Assembly (NCBI RefSeq): GCF_041081105.1
Contig: NZ_CP163528.1
Coordinates: 1,116,001 to 1,180,000, forward strand
Direction: 5' to 3'
Source: Promicromonospora sp. Populi
Lineage (GTDB): Bacteria > Actinomycetota > Actinomycetes > Actinomycetales > Cellulomonadaceae
Length of the DNA: 64,000 nucleotides
Position numbers and translations under genes: made by a program. The notes under the pieces are model-generated. The model was not told the DNA's origin and ran no database searches. It saw nothing but the letters and a program-made list of their open reading frames with translations. Numbering within the stretch: the first letter of the stretch is position 1; each line of letters opens with the position of its first letter. Of this stretch, positions 24,050 through 30,971 are shown in pieces.

Positions 24050-25076
24050 CTGCTGCCCCCGAGGTCGGCAGCGGGGCAGGCTCGTCAGCAACAAGCTCGT
24101 CAGCAACAAGCTCGTCAGCAACAAGCTCGTCAGCAACAGGCTCGTCAGCCACGGCCTCATCAGCAACGCGCGCCGGGTGCGTCAGGTGCGCCTCGGCCAG
24201 GGTGCGCACACCCTTCTTGGCCTGCTGCACCAGCTCGTACACGTGCGTGCGCAGGCGCGCGAACTCCACGTCGCCGCGGGTCTCGAGCTGGTCGCGGTCC
24301 GCGCCGAGGCCAACCTCGACGTCCTCCAGCACGACCGTGGGCCGGGCCGAGAGGACGAGCACCCGCTCGCCGAGGTAGATCGCCTCGTCGATGTCGTGCG
24401 TGACGAACACGACGGTGATGCCCAGCCGCTTCCACAGCGTGCGCACCAGGTCTTCCAGGTCGAAGCGGGTCTGCGCGTCGACGGCGGCGAACGGCTCGTC
24501 CATGAGCAGAACCTGGGGCTCGTAGGCCGCGGCCCGGGCGATCGCCACACGCTGCTGCATGCCGCCGGAGAGCTGCCAGGGGTAGGACCCGGCCACGTCG
24601 CCCAGCCCGACCGCCTCAAGCGTCTCGTTGACGAGCTCGGTGCGCCGCGCCTTCGCCACGCCCTTCTCCTTCAGGGGCAGCTCCACGTTCTGCGCGACGG
24701 TCATCCAGGGGAACAGCGACCGGCCGTACTCCTGGAGCACCACCGCCATGCCCTGCGGCGGCCCGGTGATGGCGGTCTCACCCAGCACCACCTCGCCCGA
24801 GGTGGGTGCCAGCAGGCCCGCCATGCAGCGCAGGAGCGTCGTCTTGCCCGCTCCGGACGGTCCGACGACGCAGACGAGCTCGCCGGGGCGGACCTCGAAC
24901 GTGAGGTCGGCGATGGCCTCGACCGGCTCACCGCGACCGGTGTAGACCTTGCGCAGGGAGCGCACCGCGAGGCGCGCGCCGCCGGAGCTCGACGGGCTGG
25001 TGACCGGACTGTCGACCGGATCAGAGATCGGGCTGGTGGTGGAGCTCGTGGTCGGGCTAGTGGTCGGGCTGGGCAT
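24036..25076 (-). CDS. ABC transporter ATPase, nitrate/sulfonate/taurine type
   Basis: 346 residues. Walker A GPSGAGKTT is at 72-80, the Q-loop in VVLQEYGRSLFPWM, the signature LSGGMQQRVAIARA, Walker B VLLMDEPFAAVDAQ and the H-loop VTHDIDEAI. This is the SsuB/TauB group that energises uptake of small organic acids. ATG at 25076 is preferred because GGAGG lies 8 nt upstream; a GTG at 25085 would place that site inside the start. The first 30 residues are Ser/Thr/Pro repeats, and the C-terminus carries VADEL pentads from a 15-bp array. Its setting in the pob/pca operon suggests an aromatic acid substrate. Confidence 0.93.
   Translation of the reverse strand: MPSPTTSPTTSSTTSPISDPVDSPVTSPSSSGGARLAVRSLRKVYTGRGEPVEAIADLTFEVRPGELVCVVGPSGAGKTTLLRCMAGLLAPTSGEVVLGETAITGPPQGMAVVLQEYGRSLFPWMTVAQNVELPLKEKGVAKARRTELVNETLEAVGLGDVAGSYPWQLSGGMQQRVAIARAAAYEPQVLLMDEPFAAVDAQTRFDLEDLVRTLWKRLGITVVFVTHDIDEAIYLGERVLVLSARPTVVLEDVEVGLGADRDQLETRGDVEFARLRTHVYELVQQAKKGVRTLAEAHLTHPARVADEAVADEPVADELVADELVADELVADEPAPLPTSGAADDRG
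24081..24145. repeat. 15-bp tandem repeat at the ATPase C-terminus
   Basis: Four copies of CTCGTCAGCAACAAG (the fourth ends CAACAGG) and a partial fifth, coding VADEL pentads near the end of the ABC ATPase, immediately before the overlap with the IclR gene. Confidence 0.96.
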
Positions 25077-25077
25077 G

Positions 25078-26052
25078 TCAGGCACCTCCGTGCTGGGACT
25101 GCCGGTACCCGAGGTACCAGCCGAGGACCGAGTTCGTCACGGCCCGGAAGACGAGGGACAGCAGCACACCCAGGACACCGAGCAGAATGATGCCGGTCCA
25201 CATCTCGGGGATGGCGAAGCTGCGCTGGAACTGCACGATGGAGAAGCCCAGGCCCTCCTGGGCCGCGAACATCTCGCTGATCACCATGAGGATGATTCCG
25301 ATCGACAGCGCCTGGCGGGCGCCGGTCACGATCTGCGGGCTGGCGCCCGGCAGCACCAGGTGCCGCACCGTCGCGACCCGGCCCAGCCGGTAGGCGCGGG
25401 CCGTGTCCCGCAGGACCGGGTCGAGGCCGCGCACTCCTTCGACCGTGTTGAGCAGGATCGGCCAGAGACACCCGATCGCGATCACGACGATCTTCATCGT
25501 CGTCCCGATGCCGAGGAACAGCATCAGGATCGGCACCATCAGCGGCGGCGGGATCGCGCGGAAGAACTCGAGCACCGGCTCGGTCCAGGCACGCAGGGCG
25601 CGCGAGGACCCGATTGCCACGCCGAGGACGATTCCCGCGACGAGCGCGACGCCATACCCCGCCAGGAGGCGCAGCACGCTCGGCACCACGTCCTGGACGA
25701 ACCGGGTCTCGCCGAACCCGGCGTCGGGCCCTGCCTCGGACGGAGGCACGAACCACGTGGCACCGAACGTCCCGACGATCTCGCTGAGCGGCGGGTTGGC
25801 GTAGTTGGTGCTCCCGGCACTCAGCGCCCACCACGCCGCGAGGATGACGGCGGGCAGGCCGAGCGCCACGAGCACGGCCTTGAGCGCCCCGCGCACGCGG
25901 GAAGCCGCGGTCTTGGCAGCCCCCGTCTTGACGGGCTGGGTGCTCATGGTCCCGGTTCCGACAGGTTCGGTGCTGGCGGATTCAGTGCTGACGGATTCAG
26001 TGCTGACGGGCTCGGTGCTGGCGGATTCGGTGCTGGCGGTCTCGGTGCTCAT
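25078..26052 (-). CDS. ABC transporter permease, NitT/TauT type (second)
   Basis: 324 residues with about six membrane segments and the BPD coupling loop DTARAYRLGRVATVRHLVLP. IPPPLMVPILMLFLGIGTTMKI is the typical SsuC/TauC block. ATG at 26052 overlaps the stop of the other permease (ATGA). The first 45 residues are polar, STES/STEP repeats from a 15-bp array; an ATG at 25947 after this stretch could also start translation. Its end lies next to the ATPase start. Confidence 0.92.
   Translation of the reverse strand: MSTETASTESASTEPVSTESVSTESASTEPVGTGTMSTQPVKTGAAKTAASRVRGALKAVLVALGLPAVILAAWWALSAGSTNYANPPLSEIVGTFGATWFVPPSEAGPDAGFGETRFVQDVVPSVLRLLAGYGVALVAGIVLGVAIGSSRALRAWTEPVLEFFRAIPPPLMVPILMLFLGIGTTMKIVVIAIGCLWPILLNTVEGVRGLDPVLRDTARAYRLGRVATVRHLVLPGASPQIVTGARQALSIGIILMVISEMFAAQEGLGFSIVQFQRSFAIPEMWTGIILLGVLGVLLSLVFRAVTNSVLGWYLGYRQSQHGGA
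25966..26040. repeat. 15-bp tandem repeat in a permease N-terminus
   Basis: Five 15-bp units of the TTCAGTGCTGACGGA / TTCGGTGCTGGCGGA type, coding STESA, STESV and STEPV pentads on the minus strand, in the cytosolic tail before the first membrane helix. Confidence 0.94.
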
Positions 26053-26933
26053 GACGCGCTCTCCCCTCGGATGGACGGGTGCCAGAACAGGACCCGGTTC
26101 TCGAGCGCGCGGGCGAGGAGATTCACCGCTACGCCGAGCAGCCCCGCGACGGCGACGTACGCGTACGTCAGCTCGACCGCCGCCGAGGACTGCGCCACCG
26201 CGAGCAGCTTGCCGATCCCGGGTGTGCCGATCAGCAGCTCGCCGGTCACGGTCAGGATCAGGGCGACGGTCGCGGCCAGCCGCAGGCCCGTCATCGCGTA
26301 CGGCAGGGTGGTCGGCCACACCACCGTCCGGATCCGGGTCAGCGGCGAGAACCGGTAGGAGCGCGCCGTGTCGGAGGCGACGGGGTCGACGTCCTGCACA
26401 CCCGACAGCACCTGCAGAAGCACCTGCCAGAAGCTCGCGTAGATGACGAGCAGCAGGGTGGAGGCCATCCCGTTGCCGTAGAGCAGGACCGCCACCGGGA
26501 TCAGGGCGACCGACGGCACCGGCCGAAGGAACTCGATGGTCGAGGCCGTCACTGCGCGCAGCACTGGCACCGACCCGATGATCACGCCCAGCACCACGCC
26601 GGCCACCAGGGAGATGGCCAGCCCGGTGAACCAGGTGGTAATGGTCTGGCCGAGCGCGATCCAGAACTCGGCAAGGCCCAGCCGTCCGGCAAGGGCCACG
26701 ACGATGTCCGACGTCGGCGGGAGGAACCTCCGGTCGACGAGCCCGAGCCGCGGCACGAGCTCGACGACCAGAAGGAACACCGTGACCCCGCCGACGCCCA
26801 TGGCCCAGCCGGGCAGCCCGCGGCCTGTCGCGTTCAGACGCCTGGCTGGTTTGGTCAGGGCTGACTCAGTCGCGGCTGACTCAGGCATCGTTGGCTCAGG
26901 CATCGTTGGCGGAGTCACGGCGGATTGGCTCAC
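26049..26933 (-). CDS. ABC transporter permease, NitT/TauT type (first)
   Basis: 294 residues, six membrane segments, coupling loop DTARSYRFSPLTRIRTVVWP and the block FLRPVPSVALIPVAVLLYGNG. GTG at 26933 overlaps the stop of the binding-protein gene (GTGA). A downstream ATG at 26903 is possible, but the coupled start fits the style of this operon. The N-terminus has doubled TMPEP/TMPES units (15-bp repeat near 26877-26906). It forms the membrane channel together with the next gene; two different permeases in this class imply a heterodimer. Confidence 0.91.
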   Translation of the reverse strand: MSQSAVTPPTMPEPTMPESAATESALTKPARRLNATGRGLPGWAMGVGGVTVFLLVVELVPRLGLVDRRFLPPTSDIVVALAGRLGLAEFWIALGQTITTWFTGLAISLVAGVVLGVIIGSVPVLRAVTASTIEFLRPVPSVALIPVAVLLYGNGMASTLLLVIYASFWQVLLQVLSGVQDVDPVASDTARSYRFSPLTRIRTVVWPTTLPYAMTGLRLAATVALILTVTGELLIGTPGIGKLLAVAQSSAAVELTYAYVAVAGLLGVAVNLLARALENRVLFWHPSIRGESAS

Positions 26934-27907
26934 GGCAGGAGCTGGCTCACGTCGACGGGCTCGTCGAACATCCCGTACTCCAGGCCGAGGTCGGCCAGCA
27001 GCTGGAGCGACGACTCATCAAGCTCACCCGCGAACCGAGGCAGGATCAGCGCCTCCGTCACGGCCGGATCGATCTCGGTGTACTCGCCCAGGACCGCACG
27101 GGTGGCGTCCGGGTTCTCCTCGGCGAAAGTCAGGGACTCCTCCATGGCGGCGGTGAAGGCCTCCACGGTCTCCGGGTCCTCGGCGATGAGCTGGTCCGAG
27201 GTGAAGTAGGCCGCGACCAGCAGGTCGGGGTCGGTCTCGGCGAAGTTGGAGGTGACGACCCGGGCGCCCTGCTGCTGCGCAACCGTCAGGAAGGGCTCCA
27301 CGATCCACGCGGCGTCGACCTGCCCGCCCGCGACTGCGGCCGGCATGTCGGGGAAGCCGAGCTCGACGAACTCGACGTCGGCCGGGTCGCCGCCCGCGTC
27401 GTCGACGACCTTGCGCACCGTGGTGTCACCGATGTTGTTCAGCGTGTTGACCGCGACGGTCGCGCCGGCCAGGTCGGCCGCGTCCTCGATGTCGGAGTCC
27501 TCCGGTACGACGACGCCGCCGAAGTCCTCGCCCGGCGTGCCGGTGGTGAAGTTGCCGGGGGCCACGACCTTGAGCGGCAGGCCCTCGACGGACGCCGCCA
27601 GGAGCGAGGTCACGTTGCTGAAGCCGAACTGGTACTCGTCGCTGACGACGGCCGGGACGATCGCGGCCCCGCCCTGCGCGAGCTCGAGCGTGACGTCCAG
27701 GCCGTGCTCCTCGAAGATGCCCTCCTGGACACCGAGGTAGATGGGGGCGACATCGACGATCGGGATGACGCCGACCGTGACGGCGGTCAGCTCGCCGTCG
27801 GCCGTCGCGTCGGGGCCGGACGCGGCCCCGCCGTCGGACGAGCCGCAAGCAGCCAGCAGCAGGACCGCAGCGGTGGCTGCGACCGCGGTGGGAAACGTAC
27901 GTCGCAC
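26930..27907 (-). CDS. ABC transporter substrate-binding lipoprotein, NMT1/TauA type
   Basis: 325 residues. A short signal peptide with lipobox LAAC (C at 21) and a Gly/Ser tether precede a two-lobed SsuA/TauA/NMT1-like domain: TVGVIPIVDVAPIYLGVQEGIFEEHGLDV, DEYQFGFSNVTSLL, GATVAVNTLNNIG and DAAWIVEPFL (each split across the fold). GTG at 27907 has GAGGGAG 7 nt upstream. It is the first gene of the operon that continues into pobA and pcaHGBDC, so it probably captures 4-hydroxybenzoate, protocatechuate or a related aromatic acid. That ligand is inferred only from context. Confidence 0.92.
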   Translation of the reverse strand: MRRTFPTAVAATAAVLLLAACGSSDGGAASGPDATADGELTAVTVGVIPIVDVAPIYLGVQEGIFEEHGLDVTLELAQGGAAIVPAVVSDEYQFGFSNVTSLLAASVEGLPLKVVAPGNFTTGTPGEDFGGVVVPEDSDIEDAADLAGATVAVNTLNNIGDTTVRKVVDDAGGDPADVEFVELGFPDMPAAVAGGQVDAAWIVEPFLTVAQQQGARVVTSNFAETDPDLLVAAYFTSDQLIAEDPETVEAFTAAMEESLTFAEENPDATRAVLGEYTEIDPAVTEALILPRFAGELDESSLQLLADLGLEYGMFDEPVDVSQLLP

Positions 27908-28383
27908 TGAAGTTCTCCCTCAAAGGTGACACGAGCTCGGTACGGAGCTCGGTGTGGGACTTGGTGTGAGGCTTGGTATGGGACTTGGTGTAGGGCTCGG
28001 CATGAATGAACCTGGCATGAACGAGCACTTGAACGAGGTCGGCACGTATGAACTTGGCATGAATGAACTCGGCCGGATATGGCGCCGGCGCCGGCCACGA
28101 CGTCAGACTTCGCGTGCCCAACCCCGGACACCCAAAACCGCACGCGGCCAAGCACAGCGTGTTCGCCATCCGAACGATTGTGCCCACACAGAACATAGCG
28201 ATCGAGGACGGGCGCGGTCAACGTCCACCCGGACCCTGTCTACGTATTCGCCCTCATTGCCCGGCGAAAGGTCCGCGAATAGCATCCGCTTGGCCTGTTT
28301 TTTCACCCAAACAGCGCCTAGCTCACGATCAGCTCATGCCACATGGCACACCACCACGTGGCACACCACATGAGAGGCCAGCC
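27908..28383. other. Divergent intergenic region, aromatic operon / NLP gene
   Basis: About 475 bp with no supported gene. 27945-28075 is a degenerate series of GGACTTGGTGTG- and GCATGAATGAAC-like repeats next to the binding-protein start. 28161-28175 holds a candidate IclR site. TATTCGC (28245-28251) and GCGAATA (28275-28281) form a further inverted pair. The promoters of both the aromatic operon and the NLP gene must lie here. Confidence 0.55.
28161..28175. promoter_or_regulatory. Candidate IclR-type operator upstream of the aromatic operon
   Basis: GTTCG-CCATC-CGAAC is a perfect 5-bp inverted repeat with a 5-bp spacer, about 255 bp upstream of the first operon gene. GTTCGAT-type half sites are known for PcaR and PobR of other bacteria. 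The length is short, so chance is not excluded. Confidence 0.4.
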
Positions 28384-29325
28384 GTGAACTATCCGACTTC
28401 TCCCACGCCCGCGCGGGGCCCAGCGCAGAGCCCCGCACCACAGCACCCCCTAGCGGACCCAACGGAGGGTTCAGCAGAGGGCGCCCGAGCAGAGGACATC
28501 TCAGCAGTGGGCATCCCAGCAGAGAACATCCCAGCAGAGGACAGAGCGTACCGAGTCTCGCGCCGCACTCCGGCCCGTCTCGCCGCCGCTCTCGCGGTCG
28601 CCGCGGTCGCACTGTTCGCGCCCGCGTCCGTCGCACAGGCCGTCCCACCGCCCAACCTCCCGCAGAACGCCAGCGGGTACGAGCAGACCTTCTCCCCCGC
28701 CTACGACTACGACACCGACGGCTGCTACGCGACGCCGGCGATCGGCCCGGACGGCACGCTCGCACCGGGCCTGGCGCTCGGCGGGGCCGTCAACGGGCAG
28801 TGCCGCGACCAGTCCGACCTGGACGCCTCCCAGACCTACGCCCGAGAGAGGTGCAACAACGGCTGGTGCGCCATCATGTACGCCAGCTACTTCGAGAAGG
28901 ACCAGGCGCTGGACGGTGGCCTCGGCGGCCACCGGCACGACTTCGAGCACATCGTCGTCTGGGTCAACCAGTCCAGCAACCAGATCGACTACGTCTCGAT
29001 CACGGAGCACAGCACCTACGCCACGTACCCGCGGTCGCAGGTCCGGTTCGAGGGCACGCACCCCAAGATCGTCTACCACAAGGACGGCGTCAGCACGCAC
29101 CTGTTCCGGCTCGCCAACGCCGCCGACGAGCCGCCGGAGAACCACTACCACAACTGGCGCTACCCCCCGATCGTCGGCTGGAACGGCTGGCCCAGCACGT
29201 CGCTGCGCGACCGTCTCATGACCGCCGACTTCGGCTCGGCGACCCTCAAGATCGACGACGGCGACTTCACCTACTGGCTGGGCCAGATGAAGCCGGCCGC
29301 GATCCCGTTCAACCCGGCGGGATAA
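28384..29325 (+). CDS. Secreted NPP1/NLP-type (necrosis-inducing) protein
   Basis: 313 residues. The central heptapeptide GHRHDFE at 182-188 matches the NLP hallmark GHRHDWE with Trp changed to Phe; it binds the metal and membrane in known NLP cytolysins. Four cysteines in the first half (DGCYAT, GQCRDQ, RCNNGWC) and the IMYASYFEKDQ block fit the family. GTG at 28384 has AGAGG upstream; an ATG at 28336 has none. A hydrophobic export segment (LAAALAVAAVALFAPASVAQA, read in two parts) is at about 70-90, after an unusual 60-residue repeat-containing lead (AED/AEN units). A 14-bp hairpin terminator follows the stop. Confidence 0.88.
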   Translation: MNYPTSPTPARGPAQSPAPQHPLADPTEGSAEGARAEDISAVGIPAENIPAEDRAYRVSRRTPARLAAALAVAAVALFAPASVAQAVPPPNLPQNASGYEQTFSPAYDYDTDGCYATPAIGPDGTLAPGLALGGAVNGQCRDQSDLDASQTYARERCNNGWCAIMYASYFEKDQALDGGLGGHRHDFEHIVVWVNQSSNQIDYVSITEHSTYATYPRSQVRFEGTHPKIVYHKDGVSTHLFRLANAADEPPENHYHNWRYPPIVGWNGWPSTSLRDRLMTADFGSATLKIDDGDFTYWLGQMKPAAIPFNPAG

Positions 29326-29403
29326 CCCCGACCCGACAGGACCGCATCGAAACCGGATCCTCGACACCGGATCCCTGACAGCGCTGTCCGACGCCGGCAC
29401 ACG

Positions 29404-29435
29404 CGACGCCGACGACCTCACGGTCGTCGGCGTCG
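29404..29435 (+). terminator. Terminator-like hairpin after the NLP gene
   Basis: CGACGCCGACGACC (29404-29417) and GGTCGTCGGCGTCG (29422-29435) give a perfect 14-bp stem with a TCAC loop, followed by GTTGCGTTGCTG. It lies 80 bp after the NLP stop and upstream of the NDH-2 gene, separating the two transcripts. Confidence 0.8.
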
Positions 29436-29445
29436 TTGCGTTGCT

Positions 29446-29480
29446 GCTGTGAGTGCTGCCGCTGTGAGTGCTGCCGCTGT
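29446..29480. repeat. 15-bp tandem repeat upstream of the NDH-2 gene
   Basis: Two perfect copies of GCTGTGAGTGCTGCC and the start of a third, directly after the terminator hairpin and 70 bp before the NDH-2 start, in the likely promoter or leader. Confidence 0.9.
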
Positions 29481-29546
29481 GACCACCGCCACGTCACGTT
29501 TCGCCGCGCTGTGTTGTCGACCTGGTAAGACCACCAGGAGGTTGAC

Positions 29547-30971
29547 ATGCAGGAAGTTGTCACGCGGGAAGCCCTCCCGCAGGAAGCTACCGCGAAGCGG
29601 ATCCTGATCGTCGGCGGCGGCTACGCCGGCTTCTACACGGCGTGGGGCCTGGAGAAGAAGCTCCACCGGGGCGAGGCCGAGGTCACCCTCGTCGACCCGC
29701 ACGGGTACATGACCTACCAGCCGTTCCTGCCCGAGGTCACGGCCGGTTCGATCGAGGCCCGGCACGTCATGGTGTCGCTGCGCCGGCACCTGCGCCGCAC
29801 CACGATCATCGCCGGCCAGACGACGTCGATCGACCACGCGCACCGCACCGCGACCGTCCGCACCAACGACGGCGCGCTGCGCGAGATCGGCTACGACACG
29901 ATCGTCGTCACCGCAGGCGCGGTGACCCGGACGTTCCCGGTCCCGGGTGTGGCGGACGAGGCGATCGGGCTCAAGCACGTCGAGGAGGCCGTCGCGATCC
30001 GCGACCGGCTCCTGACCGCGTTCGACCAGGCCGCCCTCCTCCCGCCGGGCGAGGCGCGCCGCCGGCTGCTGACCGTGACCATCGTCGGCGGCGGGTTCAC
30101 CGGGGTCGAGGCCCTCGGCGAGCTGCTGTCCCTGGCCACGAGCCTCCTGCGCTCCTACCCGGAGCTCACCTTCGGCGACCTGGCCTTCCACCTCGTGGAC
30201 GCAAGCGAGCGGATCCTGCCCGAGGTCACCGACGAGCCCGGCCGCTGGGTGGTGCGCCACCTGGAACGGCGCGGTGCGCGCATCCACCTCGGCACCCAGG
30301 TCGTCTCGGCCGCCGACGGCCGGATCACGCTCTCCACCAGGGAGTCATCCAGCACCGAGTCCTACAACAACGGGCTGCTGATCTGGGCCGCGGGCAACGG
30401 CAGCAACCCCGTCGTCGCACGGAACACCGACCTGCCGGTCGACGAGCGCGGTCTGGTCCGCGTCCGGGCCGACCTCCGGGTCGGCAGCGACGAGCACCCG
30501 GTACCCGACGCCTGGGCCGCCGGCGACAACGCCGCCGTCCCCGACCTGGCCTCGCCCGTGCCCGGCGCGCGGACCGTGCCCAACGCCCAGCACGCGGTGC
30601 GCCAGGGCAAGCTCCTGGCGGCCAACCTGGTCGCGGACCTGCGCGACAAGAAGGTGAAGCCGTACATCCACCACAGCCTCGGCACGGTCGCCACCCTCGG
30701 CATCGGGCAGGGCATCTTCCAGTACAAGCGCCTCGTCATCAAGGGGTTCCTGGCCTGGCTCATGCACCGCGGCTACCACGTCCTGGCCGTGCCGACCTGG
30801 GAGCGCAAGGTCCGGGTGCTGCTGGTCTGGGTGTCGGCGGTGTTCTTCGGCCGGGACATCGTCCCGCTCGCCACGGTGCAGCGGCCGCGCGCCGCGTTCC
30901 TCGCCGGTGGCGACCCGTTCGCGGAGACCGCCGCCCGGCCCGAGCTGAGCGTGGTGCGCGATGCCGGCTGA
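29547..30971 (+). CDS. NDH-2-like FAD-dependent NADH:quinone oxidoreductase
   Basis: 474 residues, a type II NADH dehydrogenase-like flavoprotein. The FAD-binding GGGYAGFYTAWGLEKKL lies at about 23-39 and the NADH-binding IVGGGFTGVEALGELL at about 178-193. AWAAGDNAAVPD is the second FAD contact. The last 110 residues contain hydrophobic and amphipathic stretches (GFLAWLMHRGYHV, VRVLLVWVSAVFFG) for membrane attachment. CCAGGAGG precedes the ATG. It overlaps the cytochrome b gene by 11 bp, which is unusual for NDH-2 and implies that the two products work together, probably through menaquinone. Confidence 0.9.
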   Translation: MQEVVTREALPQEATAKRILIVGGGYAGFYTAWGLEKKLHRGEAEVTLVDPHGYMTYQPFLPEVTAGSIEARHVMVSLRRHLRRTTIIAGQTTSIDHAHRTATVRTNDGALREIGYDTIVVTAGAVTRTFPVPGVADEAIGLKHVEEAVAIRDRLLTAFDQAALLPPGEARRRLLTVTIVGGGFTGVEALGELLSLATSLLRSYPELTFGDLAFHLVDASERILPEVTDEPGRWVVRHLERRGARIHLGTQVVSAADGRITLSTRESSSTESYNNGLLIWAAGNGSNPVVARNTDLPVDERGLVRVRADLRVGSDEHPVPDAWAAGDNAAVPDLASPVPGARTVPNAQHAVRQGKLLAANLVADLRDKKVKPYIHHSLGTVATLGIGQGIFQYKRLVIKGFLAWLMHRGYHVLAVPTWERKVRVLLVWVSAVFFGRDIVPLATVQRPRAAFLAGGDPFAETAARPELSVVRDAG

